A stretch of DNA of 64,000 bases from CAVRXQ01 sp963831155 (lineage in GTDB: Bacteria; Actinomycetota; Acidimicrobiia; Acidimicrobiales; Bog-793): positions 62,001 through 126,000 of the forward strand of contig CAWHOY010000007.1 of assembly GCA_963831155.1 (NCBI GenBank), given 5' to 3'. This document shows, in pieces, positions 42,373-51,007 of this stretch. A program made the translations under genes and the position numbers. Position 1 is the first letter of the stretch; every line of letters begins with the position of its first letter. Under the pieces are notes generated by a model that saw only the letters and a program-made list of their open reading frames with translations, made no database searches and had not been told where the DNA came from.

Positions 42373-42557
42373 TTATCGGGTCCCGGTCAAAGTGAGACTC
42401 AAGCGCGCGGCATAGGTACCGAACTATGACGCAAAGCCGGCGTTTTGGGGCGCTCCGAAATCATCCGACTCGTGAAAGTTTAGGGTCAGGCGAACGCTGC
42501 CGGCGGGTATCCGTTCATCGCCACGGGTTACGCCGGACGCAAGCGAATGTCCGTTGC

Positions 42558-42983
42558 TCAAGCTGCGTTATCGACCGGCTGAAGTGAGCCGTCGATAACG
42601 AGCGAGTCGTCACGACCGCCGGAACGACTGCGCAGTGCCTCCCAGGCGCGAAGTCGCTCGGGCCTTAGCTGCCCTCCCTCGTAGAGATCCTGGAGGTAGC
42701 AGTGAAGGGCGGTCTGATCCCCGTTGGCCTCGAAACGTATGACCAGCGATTCCTCGCCGGACGACGAAAACTGACTCACTTCGCGGATGAACCGAACACG
42801 TTTAACCTAATCAAGTCGCACGTCGAGGACCCATTTCGATTCCGGATCGCCGTGCTCAACGTGCCACCAGCGCCGGTCGTTCGTCACCCGAAAAAGCGGT
42901 TGGGTCGAGCCGCGCAGGTGGGTGGTGAGCCAGCCATTGCCGAAGACGAAGACAACTGGACCGCTCGACGATAGGTCGGTCAC
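42558..42983 (-). pseudogene. Small unknown gene interrupted by an in-frame TAG
   Basis: One reading frame encodes VTDLSSSGPVVFVFGNGWLT, then continues to RWWHVEHGDPESKWVLDVRLD, stops at TAG (42807-42809), and stays open as VKRVRFIREVSQFSSSGEES to the end at 42558 (58 plus 82 codons). Both halves look protein-like, and the join reads smoothly, so a nonsense mutation in one gene of about 141 codons is likely. Upstream, an ATG at 43036 with GGAAGGAG starts an 18-codon peptide whose TGA overlaps the GTG at 42983; this may be the true 5' end shifted by a frameshift. Family not recognised with confidence. Confidence 0.5.
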
Positions 42984-43219
42984 CAGCGCGTCTCCAGTTC
43001 GTTGGCCGGAGCGTCTGATACTTCAACGATGTCCATGCCCGCGCTCCTTCCGATCGAGTGGCGAATCCTTCCTTGCAAACGCGGTCCGGTCCCTTCCCAT
43101 TCCCGCACCGCACTGACCCGGCGATCGGGGATTCGCGAGTGGGAAAGCAGTCCATGAGCGGTTGGCAGGTCAGAGGGCTATGGTGCGCGAGCACCTCAAC
43201 CGAGTGAAGGGAGCGATCC

Positions 43220-43399
43220 ATGAGCCGAAAAGTTGCAGATTGCCGAGACTTCCCAAGTGAAAGTGGATGCACGCTCACCATTTCGGGCGAGGAAGACGAG
43301 GTGGTAACTGCTGCAACCCAACACGCTGTCAGCGTTCACGGACACCAAGACACCGAAGAAGTCCGGACCTGGCTGCGGCAAAACTTGAAGGATGAGTGA
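43220..43399 (+). CDS. Small DUF1059 family protein
   Basis: A 59-residue protein starting MSRKVADCRDFPSESGCTLT with AAGGGAG 8 bp before the ATG. The pattern (Cys-Arg-Asp near residue 8, a second Cys near 17, GEEDEVVTAATQHAVSVHG, then a C-terminal helix) matches the short DUF1059 family. Function of the family is unknown. It stands alone between degraded DNA and the cupin gene at 43522, in the mobile-element-rich stretch. Confidence 0.7.
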   Translation: MSRKVADCRDFPSESGCTLTISGEEDEVVTAATQHAVSVHGHQDTEEVRTWLRQNLKDE

Positions 43400-43521
43400 C
43401 CCGTCGCCTCATAACGCTAACTGCGTCACATATGTGCGTACTGGGGCGGTCGCGTAACCGGAAGACACGTCTTAATTTACGCCGCCTGCTTCGAGAGCGC
43501 CCTCTTTGATGACGATCTGAG

Positions 43522-43971
43522 TTACCGGATCACTTCGGTGGCGTACTTCGCCATCGTTCGGCCGATGTCGGCCGGGTTGAGCATCCCCTGATCGTCGACG
43601 GGGAGCTTGCCCAGATCACGGAAGTACTCGACGTAAAGGTCGGGCGTGAGCGTGCAGATGAACTCGGCTGCTTCGCCGAAAGGATTCGAGAAGGTGTGCG
43701 GCGTGCCCGCGGGGACGGTGACGCAGGATCCTGCGTCGACCTCGACGCTGTCTGCTCCCGAGGTGAACCTGAGCTTGCCTTCGGTCACGACGAAGATCTC
43801 GTCGTGGTCACGGTGAAGGTGCTGAGGCGGCGCGCCCGGGCCCGGCGGCACCGTCGCTTGGATAAGACCGAGGCGGTGGTCGGTGTGCGAGCCGTCCTCG
43901 ATGATGCGGCAGCGGATCGGCCCACCGCCTGATTGCTCGCCGCCGTTCGGTTCGACGACATGGATCGACAT
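43522..43971 (-). CDS. Cupin_2 domain protein
   Basis: A 149-residue cupin. Motif 1 is PQHLHRDHDEIFVVTEGKLRF (His, His, Glu ligands) and motif 2 is PAGTPHTFSNP (His). The C-terminal 40 residues (YVEYFRDLGKLPVDDQGMLN) match stand-alone cupin proteins of quercetinase-like or germin-like type often annotated as unknown. The ATG at 43971 has AAAGGAGAG just upstream. It lies downstream of, and on the same strand as, the DUF5519 and VOC genes, 42 bp away, so probably in the same TetR-controlled operon. Confidence 0.8.
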   Translation of the reverse strand: MSIHVVEPNGGEQSGGGPIRCRIIEDGSHTDHRLGLIQATVPPGPGAPPQHLHRDHDEIFVVTEGKLRFTSGADSVEVDAGSCVTVPAGTPHTFSNPFGEAAEFICTLTPDLYVEYFRDLGKLPVDDQGMLNPADIGRTMAKYATEVIR

Positions 43972-44013
43972 CTTTCTCTCCTTTGCGATTGCGTAGATGT
44001 TGTGACTTCGGGG

Positions 44014-44502
44014 TTATGAGCTTGGGTTCGGTGCCGCCAGCGCGAACTCGTACGAGGCGCGTACCAATCTCAGGACCATCTCACGTTCGCGTTCGTCTCG
44101 GGGGGCGTAGAGCATGACGACGGTTGCGGGCGCTTGGCCCGTGTGAACGAGGAAGTGGGGTTCGGCCCACCCCGCGCGCTCGGCGGCCTTAGCGAGTGGA
44201 ACCGGCAAGGTGGCGTGCAGGCTGAAGTCCCCCTGGGCGTGCACGTGACAGAACTCCTTACCGACCATGAACGCCTCAGCCGGCCCACGTGCGATGCTGC
44301 CGTCCAACGTCAGCGCCCGCGCGCCCTCCACGGATATTTCGGAAGGCCGTCCGAGCACGGCTGGCCACGAGAGGGCCTCGGCCAGGATGGCGTCCACGTG
44401 CTGGCTGTCGGCAGGTTGCTGATCGAGTTGGCTCTGGGGGAACTCCTCAGTGATACGCGGCCGGGACCCTGCCCGGGACGGCAGGTGTGCGTCGCTGATC
44501 AT
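44014..44502 (-). CDS. DUF5519 (luciferase-like domain) family protein
   Basis: A 162-residue protein. The segment EFCHVHAQGDFSLHATLPVPLAKAAERAGWAEPHFLVHTG recalls the DUF5519 pattern (HxHxxGD, SLH..LP, GWxEPH). The ATG at 44502 begins right after the VOC gene stop. No catalytic function is known for the family. It belongs to the minus-strand set VOC, DUF5519, cupin that is divergent from a TetR regulator. Confidence 0.65.
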   Translation of the reverse strand: MISDAHLPSRAGSRPRITEEFPQSQLDQQPADSQHVDAILAEALSWPAVLGRPSEISVEGARALTLDGSIARGPAEAFMVGKEFCHVHAQGDFSLHATLPVPLAKAAERAGWAEPHFLVHTGQAPATVVMLYAPRDEREREMVLRLVRASYEFALAAPNPSS

Positions 44503-44503
44503 C

Positions 44504-44953
44504 TCAGCTGCCGAACCAAAAGAGCTCGATCGGGATACCGTCCGGGTCGCGCACCAGCACAAGGGCGATCGGAACTGGCCCGGCGCTCTCGACGGTCGCT
44601 TCGTGTTCGACGCCGATGGCATCGAGGTGCGTGGTCCATTCCTCGATCGCTTCCCGGCTGGGAAGTTGAACCGCCAGGTGGTCCAGGCCGGTGCGTCGCG
44701 GGCTGAACCGTGACCGGTCGGCCCCGGGATGGTGGTGGAGGCCGATGAACAGCCCGGTATCCGGCCGGGTCATCACCACGGCGTAGCCGTCGTCAGCCGG
44801 GTGGGGCTCGACGAAGGCTCGGACAAGGCCCAGAACCTTCGCGTACCAAGCCTCGCTGGCGACGATGTCGCGGACGGTAAGGCCGAGGTGCTGCAGACCG
44901 GTCAGCTCCGGCAAAGCCGGGCTGAACGGGGAAGTTTCGGTGACGGTGGTCAT
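44504..44953 (-). CDS. Glyoxalase/VOC superfamily protein
   Basis: A 149-residue vicinal-oxygen-chelate protein: two beta-alpha-beta-beta-beta modules, the first with GLQHLGLTVRDIVASEAWYAKVLGL, the second with GLDHLAVQLPSREAIEEW and the end VRDPDGIPIELFW. Metal ligands are probably H23, an internal His, H in the second module and the Glu of IELF. It may be a dioxygenase, a lyase or a resistance protein. The ATG at 44953 has AGGAGG upstream; the TetR operator lies between it and the tetR gene. Confidence 0.82.
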   Translation of the reverse strand: MTTVTETSPFSPALPELTGLQHLGLTVRDIVASEAWYAKVLGLVRAFVEPHPADDGYAVVMTRPDTGLFIGLHHHPGADRSRFSPRRTGLDHLAVQLPSREAIEEWTTHLDAIGVEHEATVESAGPVPIALVLVRDPDGIPIELFWFGS

Positions 44954-44994
44954 AGTGCCCCTCCTAATTGGCGTCTCCTCCGAGTTAGACTCGG

Positions 44995-45031
44995 CATCTC
45001 AATATGAGAGTATTTGTCTCATAATGAGATG
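44995..45031. promoter_or_regulatory. Double palindromic TetR operator
   Basis: CATCTCAATATGAGAG (44995-45010) and GTCTCATAATGAGATG (45016-45031) form a near-perfect 16-bp inverted repeat around a 5-bp spacer, and each half is itself palindromic around CTCA and TGAG. It lies between divergent genes starting at 44953 and 45079, so one protein could control both. Confidence 0.72.
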
Positions 45032-45078
45032 TCGAGTATCATGGACCCCAGCTCCGGTTTTGTCAAGGAGGCAAGTCA

Positions 45079-45696
45079 ATGGAACGCCCAGATGACGTTG
45101 GGGAGCGGTCCGGCCCGAGAGAGCGCACGATGCGGCTGCTGAGGGGAGCAGTGCGGGAGTTGTTGCGCACCGGCGGCCCGCTGACGGTCCCCGCCGTCGC
45201 CGAGCTCGCCGGAGTGTCTCGGGCAACCGCCTACCGCTACTTGCCGAACAACGACGCGGTGGTGCTACACGCGACAATGACCTTGGCCGACGATCCGCTC
45301 GATGACACCGACTTAGTCCCGTCGGCGGCTACATCGCGGCACGACCTCGACGCCCGGTCGGCAGACCTCGTGCGAGCGAAGGCGGGTTGGGCTTTCGAGC
45401 ACGAGACCGAGCTACGCACGATGCTGCGCCTCTCGCTCGAAGCGGAGAGGGATCAAGTCAAACCCCGCCGAGGACTGACCAACCGCGGTCGCTGGATCGC
45501 GACGCTCCTCGAAGGCCTGCCCAGCGATGTCCCGCAAGATGCTCGAGATCGCCTCGCAAAGGCGCTCGTCCCGCTGTTCGGCGCCGATGCCATCGTCTGG
45601 ACCACCGACATGGCAGACCTACCACGTGAGCAGGCAATCGACCTCCTCGCGTGGATGGCACAAGTCCTCGTCAAAGCCACTCTGGCGGGCTGGTAA
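45079..45696 (+). CDS. TetR-family transcriptional regulator
   Basis: A 205-residue regulator. The HTH is TVPAVAELAGVSRATAYRYLPNNDAVV (about residues 36-62); the rest is a helical ligand-binding domain with no similarity I recognise. The ATG at 45079 has AAGGAGG about 8 bp upstream. It is divergent from the VOC gene over a clear double palindrome, which marks it as the probable repressor of the VOC, DUF5519, cupin operon. Confidence 0.88.
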   Translation: MERPDDVGERSGPRERTMRLLRGAVRELLRTGGPLTVPAVAELAGVSRATAYRYLPNNDAVVLHATMTLADDPLDDTDLVPSAATSRHDLDARSADLVRAKAGWAFEHETELRTMLRLSLEAERDQVKPRRGLTNRGRWIATLLEGLPSDVPQDARDRLAKALVPLFGADAIVWTTDMADLPREQAIDLLAWMAQVLVKATLAGW

Positions 45697-46062
45697 CGCC
45701 CCTACGGACGGGGCTTGGGTGCAGCAGACCTCGCACGGTCGGAGGCGCGCAAGCGCGTCGTCACCCCGACCATGTCACCCACTGTCCCCGAATTCAGATG
45801 GATTTCCGATTGGGGCATCGCCCGGAAGTGCCGTACTGCGTCACACTCCCGGCGACGCTCCTATCAGTTGTCAAGCCCTGTGAGTCTTCGGGAGTGGAAA
45901 CAGCGGGCAGAACAATGAAGAGCCACTCCGTGTCGGAGGGCAAGCTCTTATCAAGCCACGCGTTTCGAAGAAGTGTGTGCCGGATCGTGGATCGGCGAGT
46001 CGCCGGAAAGTCAACCCGTGTGGGCGACAGTTAGGTGATGAGCCAGATCCACGGTCGCGGGC

Positions 46063-47109
46063 TCAGCCGCGAGGTAAGTGGCGATACACCTCGCGGGCTA
46101 CGTAGCGCTTCAAGATGCGGATGACCTCGGGCTTCGTTCGTCCTTCTTTCACGCGCCGCTCGAAGTAGGCAGTCGTCTCTGGGTCGTGGGCGATGCGCAC
46201 CATGACGATGCGCCACAGCGCGCTGTTCGCTTGACGATCACCACCGCTGTCGAGTCGAAAACGACCGGTGCTCTTTCCCGATGACGCTGGGATCGGCGAC
46301 ACTCCGCACAAGTGTGCGAAGGCGGCTTCTGAATGGAGGCGCTCGGGATTGTCGCCGGCGGTCACCAATAGCGCGGCGGCGGTGTCGGGGCCGACTCCGA
46401 ACAAAGCGAGCAACTCAGGAGCGGTGACTGCAAGAAGCGAGTTGATCTTCGCGTCGAGATCGGTGAGCTCTCTTTCGAGCGCTTGGATCCGACGGGCCAA
46501 CGAGGACACGGCGGCCTTCGTCGCCGCGGTGACCGGATCACTCGACTGCGCGGGGCGGAGCTTCGCTCCTTCTTTGACCAAGGCGGAGACGGTGAGGCCC
46601 TTCAGGCGACGATGGAGCACGTCGGGAGCAGTGACGACCAGGTGACGCACTTGGACGACGGCTTTGACCCGAGCCTGTCGGGCGGAGCGCTTGGCGACGA
46701 GGAGGACCCGGATCGCCTCGACTGCGCCGTCTTTTGTCTTGGCGACACTCTTTGCTCGGCCATTGAGCGCTGATCGCGCGGCTTCCACTGCATCGAGGGG
46801 ATCGGACTTGCCCGACCGACGCCGTTCGGCTCGGTTCGGCCGGTCGACCTCGATGACATCGACGCCGTGACGGTGAAGAAAGCGCGCCAGCCCGGCTCGA
46901 TAAGAACCGGTTCCTTCGACACCGACTTTCCCCACCGCACCGAAGCTCTCGAGCCAGGAGAGCAAGGACTTGTAGCCGGCCGGGTTGACTTCGAACGACT
47001 TCGTGCCGATGAGACCGCCGAGTGGATCAAGTGCGGCAGCGACGTGCACGTCGAGGTGGGTGTCGACACCACCGGTCACTCGACGCGTATCTAGCATTGT
47101 CATCGCCAT
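46063..47109 (-). CDS. IS110-family transposase, copy 1
   Basis: A 348-residue DEDD-type transposase: N-terminal RuvC-like domain with GGVDTHLDVHVAA (D16), GVEGTGSY, VDRPNRAERRRSGKSDPLDA, and a C-terminal Tnp_20 domain with FGVGPDTAAALLV and CGVSPIPASSGKSTGRF, in which a Ser is the proposed nucleophile. Intact from start to stop. It acts in IS110 recombination guided, in studied members, by a bridge RNA made from the non-coding end. Confidence 0.92.
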   Translation of the reverse strand: MAMTMLDTRRVTGGVDTHLDVHVAAALDPLGGLIGTKSFEVNPAGYKSLLSWLESFGAVGKVGVEGTGSYRAGLARFLHRHGVDVIEVDRPNRAERRRSGKSDPLDAVEAARSALNGRAKSVAKTKDGAVEAIRVLLVAKRSARQARVKAVVQVRHLVVTAPDVLHRRLKGLTVSALVKEGAKLRPAQSSDPVTAATKAAVSSLARRIQALERELTDLDAKINSLLAVTAPELLALFGVGPDTAAALLVTAGDNPERLHSEAAFAHLCGVSPIPASSGKSTGRFRLDSGGDRQANSALWRIVMVRIAHDPETTAYFERRVKEGRTKPEVIRILKRYVAREVYRHLPRG

Positions 47110-47370
47110 CCCTTCCTTTCTTCAAGCGGGATTGAGGGGTGGCACGGCCGTCCCGGATCGGAGTGACGGGTGGTCCGCCTTGTTGCTGCAAGACGGGCCA
47201 ATCACCCTTGCTTCGGAACGGGACGTGCCGTTTTCAATGTGCGGCCGAAGGAGCTCAACCGACGACGACCGAGGTCGTCATCACTTCAAGTCAGGCTGAA
47301 CTCCTAGCGCTCCCGAAACTATTGAGAACCAACGAACACGCGGTGGACCCTCTGGGGCATTGTCATTGTT
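47110..47370 (-). ncRNA. Candidate IS110 bridge RNA region, copy 1
   Basis: About 260 bp upstream of the transposase is non-coding yet well conserved with copy 2, including GCACATTGAAAA, CACGTCCCGTTCCGAAGCAA and GGACCACCCGTCACTCCGAT. Differences cluster in short internal windows (for example around 47287-47310), as expected for guide loops. In IS621 and relatives this region encodes the bridge RNA that binds target and donor DNA. Assignment here is by position and conservation only. Confidence 0.5.
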
Positions 47371-47479
47371 CTGTGACACCGTCGCCTAAGTGGGCTGCGC
47401 ATTATGGGGCAGCCGCTCGCCACGACGACCGCGCGGATTTGGCTCACCAGAACTTGCGGCCGTGGCGAATCGGACGGAA

Positions 47480-48079
47480 CTACATCTCGGAGGCGGGGAA
47501 GATCATCGCCGCGAGGCGCTCCACATCCTCGGGTGCGAGCCGGTTTGGCTGACCTTTTAGCCACTTCGTGATCTCACGTCTCTTCACCACTGCCACTCCG
47601 TCAGGCTGAGCTTTGATGACAATGCGATCACGGTCAGCGATCACGACAATCACTGGTGTGACTTCGAACTGGACACTCGATCCGGCGAGCCGCCTCGTCA
47701 CTTCCCGCTTTTCCCACTGCGCTTTGCGCAGATAGTCGGTCGGTTTCCCGTTCACATAGAAAGCATGCTCCGTCACCCACACTCGGCCAGACAGGTTCTT
47801 CGCGTTCACGGAGAAGACGCCTCCCGGGCCGATGACGAGGTGATCCACGTTGTGATCTTTCTTATTGAGAGGAATATCGGGGATCACTCGCCAAGAATCC
47901 GGCAGATGCGCGAGCTGCTCGTCGACCAACTTCTCGCCCTTGGCGCCTTGGCTCCAAGCTCGCTCGGTCGTGTGCTCTCCCAGGACCCGGCCGAGAAACG
48001 AGCGAAATGGGGCCGCCCTTCTCGCCCCGCGAGCCATTCGCCGCGCGCTGTCACCGGCCGAAGTCGGGACCTCACTCAT
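47480..48079 (-). CDS. NERD domain protein (nuclease-related)
   Basis: A 199-residue protein with a NERD domain from about residue 45: GAKGEKLVDEQLAHLPDSWRVIPDIPL, HNVDHLVIGPGGVFSVNAKN, with the E, D and NxK residues expected for a restriction-endonuclease-like fold. The C-terminal half is hydrophilic without a clear second domain. Function in bacteria is not settled; such proteins may be involved in DNA or RNA processing. The start is ATG at 48079. It lies between an IS110 copy and a truncated gene. Confidence 0.8.
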   Translation of the reverse strand: MSEVPTSAGDSARRMARGARRAAPFRSFLGRVLGEHTTERAWSQGAKGEKLVDEQLAHLPDSWRVIPDIPLNKKDHNVDHLVIGPGGVFSVNAKNLSGRVWVTEHAFYVNGKPTDYLRKAQWEKREVTRRLAGSSVQFEVTPVIVVIADRDRIVIKAQPDGVAVVKRREITKWLKGQPNRLAPEDVERLAAMIFPASEM

Positions 48080-48164
48080 TCCGTCTGTCTACAGGTTTTC
48101 GGCGGTTTGGCGATGAGCGCTCGTAGGATCCCGAGGCGAAGGGGCCTCTCGGAGGTGGCGGTTA

Positions 48165-48395
48165 ATGCAGGAGCAGGAGGCATCGTCGGCCAATCAGCCC
48201 TATATGCAACTTGCCTCCTATCGGCATTGCGTCGATCGCATTCGCGGCGCTTGGCCCGCGTACTCCACACGACGCCGTCAACGGTTGCAGCAGGGTCTGT
48301 TCGATGCCCCGGTCGAAAAGATCGCCGAGAATATCTTGGAGGATCTCTTCACCACCGTCCTTGACTGGTCGCTCGACTTTCGCAAAGCGAGCAAA
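48165..48395 (+). pseudogene. 5' fragment of an uncharacterised gene
   Basis: Begins at ATG 48165 with GGAGGT 9 bp before, encoding MQEQEASSANQPYMQLASYR and then FDAPVEKIAENILEDLFTTVLDWSLD. This resembles the N-terminus of longer hypothetical proteins with a nuclease-like core, but after about residue 72 the sequence loses any such character and runs antisense to the DUF1330 gene. The gene therefore appears cut off, likely during a past insertion. Only the first 70 or so codons are meaningful. Confidence 0.45.
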
Positions 48396-48400
48396 AGTGA

Positions 48401-48688
48401 TCACTCGCCAAAGATCAAGAGTCGGGAGTCGGACGACCGTTGCCTGATCGTGAGCGCTTCGCGGTACTCGATTGAGCCGTACCAAGCCCGCGCAGACTCT
48501 CGATTCGGAAACGAAATGAGAATGGTGATTCCGCCGGGCTGCCAGTCGCCCTCCATCACTTCGACATCCCGGCTAGCGGCGACCATCTCACCTTTGTGGG
48601 CCGCAAGGCTTACTCCTACCAGCTCGACATATCTGTTACGCCCCTCCTCGTTCGTCCAAGTGACGTCTGCTAGCACGTATCCGCTCAT
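48401..48688 (-). CDS. DUF1330 family protein
   Basis: A 95-residue ferredoxin-like barrel protein. MSGYVLADVTWTNEEGRNRY, the centre DVEVMEGDWQPGGITILISFPNRESARAWYGSIEYREALTIRQRS, and the end SRLLIFGE are a textbook DUF1330 pattern. The function of the family is unknown. The ATG at 48688 is preceded by GGAGGGTCCT. It stands alone on the minus strand. Confidence 0.85.
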   Translation of the reverse strand: MSGYVLADVTWTNEEGRNRYVELVGVSLAAHKGEMVAASRDVEVMEGDWQPGGITILISFPNRESARAWYGSIEYREALTIRQRSSDSRLLIFGE

Positions 48689-49069
48689 AGGACCCTCCGA
48701 GTCGTCGATGGGAGCGAGGATTCGCAGCCTCGCTCAGCGTCTCACCGACGAGATGAATATCAGGTGTTGTGCAACCGTGGCACTCCGAGCGGAGGCGGTC
48801 GCCGTGCGACGCACCCGACGATTAGGGTCACCTCGTCGACGACGTCGATGCTCGATTCCATGGGCGCAGGGGTTCGCGTCGGAGGAGGGACGCGCTCGTT
48901 CTGCTACCGAGCACTGGCGGCTGGATGTATCGAAGGGCGGAAGGTGACTCCGATCGGCACCTCGAGGCCACCCCTGACGCTCGTTGAGATGCGCGTTATG
49001 AGCGACCTCGGGGCTGGTGCTGTCGCCTTTCCTCGCCCGTTTGGGTGTCGGTACCGACGCGAGGCCCTC
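48689..49069. other. Intergenic region with no supported gene
   Basis: Plus-strand frames here, up to 128 codons from 48764, are rich in Arg, Gly and Thr without a family match or a ribosome-binding site. The minus strand has the DUF1330 upstream region. Nothing else is identified. Confidence 0.5.
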
Positions 49070-49654
49070 TCAGAGCTTGGTCACTGCGGGACAGCTCCAG
49101 CTTCCTGTCATCGTGCTAGCGCTCGAGTGCGCGCTTGTGGTGCCGTCTGACCAAGTCATCTTGAACTTGAACGAACCGGTCTTCCCCCCAATGGTGATCG
49201 TCCCGGAGGTCGCTGAGAAGTAGTTCGAGACGATCACCTTTGTGGGGGAGTACGGAGAGAGCAAGTCCGCCTTCGACTCGGGGATACTGCTTTGGGTGAA
49301 CGTCCCGTTGCCCTTCGCCCCGGCGATGAAGCTCCACTCGCCGTAGCTGAGCCCTGACAGCTTGCCGAAGTAGTACAACTCGACAACGTCTCCCTTCTTA
49401 TTGGGCAGGTTGTCGAAGAGCTCCTTGCAGTCCTTCGCTGGGTTCTCGAGCTCCAAGGTGCCCGAGTACTTGCCGGACACGACGATGGTGTTCGTCGCGA
49501 CGTGTGGCGCGAGCGCCGCCGACCTCGCAGCAAGAGCGGTGTGCTCGGCAACAACGCCGCCGGGGGCGACAACGAGCGCGGCACCAAGCAGCAACGACAT
49601 CGGCCTGCCACCCGGCCAGCTCGGCAGCGTCATTCGGCGCAGGATCTGTCGCAT
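49070..49654 (-). CDS. Secreted protein of unknown function
   Basis: A 194-residue exported protein. The ATG at 49654 follows GGAGGACGAG. A signal peptide is present at about residues 12-37 (PMSLLLGAALVVAPGGVVAE). The mature part is beta-rich (VVSGKYSGTLELENPAKDC, GEWSFIAGAKGNGTF, VIVSNYFSATSGTITIGGKTGSFKFKMTWSDG) and carries two Cys, one near the N-terminus and one at the end (SWSCPAV), that could form a disulfide. Family not recognised. Confidence 0.6.
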   Translation of the reverse strand: MRQILRRMTLPSWPGGRPMSLLLGAALVVAPGGVVAEHTALAARSAALAPHVATNTIVVSGKYSGTLELENPAKDCKELFDNLPNKKGDVVELYYFGKLSGLSYGEWSFIAGAKGNGTFTQSSIPESKADLLSPYSPTKVIVSNYFSATSGTITIGGKTGSFKFKMTWSDGTTSAHSSASTMTGSWSCPAVTKL

Positions 49655-49907
49655 CTCGTCCTCCGCTCGTCGATGCCGACGCCTGCCTCTCCTACCTCCA
49701 GCTTCTCCATCTGACCTGGGAACCCCGGAAGGACCCGTACGTCCGGTGGGAACGGCGAGGCGACTTCGGCTACCGCATCATCGCTCAGGGTCCCGAGCCT
49801 GTTCCTCCTCGTCCTCGGCTGCCTCCTCCGAAGTTGCGCGGGGTCAAGACTGCAAACGGGATAGCCACGCAGCGTGCCGGCCGGCGGTCAGGCCCCGGGC
49901 TCGATGC

Positions 49908-50555
49908 TTAGGCGGCGATGTCGAGCGTGAGCAGGCGCTCGCCGACTGGCACGTGCCCCGCCGCGGCACCAAAGGTCTTCGCCGCGCCGCCCAGCGCGAC
50001 GCCATAGCCGGTGGTTCCCTTGTTGTCGGCGACGCCGACGAGCTGCCCGCCGTTCAGCGCTTCGCCATAGGTCCAGCTGAACGCGGTCGAGCCGACGGAC
50101 GGAAGGGAAGTGAAGATCAGCTTCACGCCCTTCGGGGACTCAGCGGCAATCCTCGCCTCCGCCTTGGCCCGGGTGGCGAGCTGAGAAGCCGGGATACCGG
50201 GCTGCTTCGTGATGACGACCTCGTCGATCGGATGCGCGACAGAGGCCGCCACCTTGCCGAAATAGATGCACTCGAGGGCGTTGCTTTTGACGACGGCCTC
50301 AAAGAGCGAGACCGTTGTCCCGACGATCGAGGAGACCTTTGTGGCCGGGATGTGTGCACAAAAGGTCGAGACAGTGGAGCGCGGTCCCGTAGCACTGGGC
50401 TGCAGAGCCTCCGCCGTGGCCGGGAATATGGCCAGAGACACCGCGCAGCTGCCCGCCGCGAGCAGCATGCCCGCGGACCGCCAAGCCCAGGCCCTGCACC
50501 GGATCGAGATCGTCGTGGGGGTGTGCGACGCGCCAGCACTGAAGGTACTCGTCAC
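49908..50555 (-). CDS. Secreted protein, DUF3558-like
   Basis: A 215-residue protein. The GTG at 50555 is used because AAGGAGCAGAG is just upstream; a longer frame to 50843 has poor coding character. A signal anchor lies at residues about 25-45 (AGMLLAAGSCAVSLAIFPAT). The mature domain has FCAHIPATKVSSIVGTTV and LECIYFGK, a Cys pair similar to that in the 33928 protein, suggesting the same DUF3558-like fold. It ends VPVGERLLTLDIAA. Function unknown. Confidence 0.58.
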   Translation of the reverse strand: MTSTFSAGASHTPTTISIRCRAWAWRSAGMLLAAGSCAVSLAIFPATAEALQPSATGPRSTVSTFCAHIPATKVSSIVGTTVSLFEAVVKSNALECIYFGKVAASVAHPIDEVVITKQPGIPASQLATRAKAEARIAAESPKGVKLIFTSLPSVGSTAFSWTYGEALNGGQLVGVADNKGTTGYGVALGGAAKTFGAAAGHVPVGERLLTLDIAA

Positions 50556-51007
50556 CTCTGCTCCTTGGTTGATGTTGATCGGGGTGTGCCCGCAAGTGGC
50601 GCCCCGGTCCTCGAATGATGTCACTCCGTGTGACCGGTGTCGGAGGGCCGACTTCCACAATCTCCGACTGGGCTTGAGCCTTGGGGAGGCGCCTAACCGA
50701 CGAAGCCCCTTCGGCGACGAAATTGTTGGCCAGGACCGTCGGACGCGTCGCTCTGACCAGCCGGTCGCGGGAACCATCGTTGTTCTTACGGCATTCCGTA
50801 TGGGGCGAATAAGGGAGAAATGCGCGTTAGGGAATGCTCTCAAGGACGAAGCGTAAACGGATGACTATTGCGCGGTGCCGTTGCACCGTAACGCTGCCCA
50901 ATACAACTCGTCGACTAAGCGATCCCTCCGGTACAGATCGGCCACTACCAGGGGTCGTCAAGTAGCCTTCGCGGTCCAACGCCTCACCGGAGCCCTAGAA
51001 GATCCAA
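50556..51007. other. Divergent intergenic region
   Basis: 452 bp between two secreted-protein genes facing opposite directions. It should hold both promoters. No further open reading frame with coding character, no tRNA-like element and no repeat was seen. Confidence 0.5.

Larger units (their letters stand above)
41152..42395 (+). mobile_element. IS3-family element (IS407-like), about 1.24 kb
   Basis: Two overlapping transposase frames are flanked by imperfect terminal repeats: TTGGCCGGGTCCC at 41157-41169 matches the reverse complement of the stretch near 42378-42390 (TTGACCGGGACCC). The outer ends are not certain and no target duplication was identified. The element lies downstream of the ABC exporter and marks the left side of the accessory stretch. 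Confidence 0.75.
45852..47370 (-). mobile_element. IS110-family element, copy 1
   Basis: The limits are set by comparison with copy 2 (53398-54908). Similarity runs from the left end (AACAATGACAATGCC on the minus strand, ending at 47370) through the transposase to the right end with TTGACAACTGATAGGAGCGT near 45852. Length is about 1.52 kb. As usual for IS110, there are no terminal inverted repeats and the 5' non-coding end is long. The two copies are clearly diverged in sequence, so this is not a recent duplication. Confidence 0.75.

Noticed and set aside
34891..42809. In-frame TAG codons in two genes as a sign of TAG reassignment
   Set aside because: Many intact genes in the window end with TAG (for example at 1529, 10228, 12539 and 35690) at the family-expected position, so TAG acts as a stop.
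48764..49150. A 128-codon plus-strand frame
   Set aside because: It lacks a ribosome-binding site, is rich in Arg, Gly and Thr without predicted structure, and overlaps the secreted-protein gene at its end.
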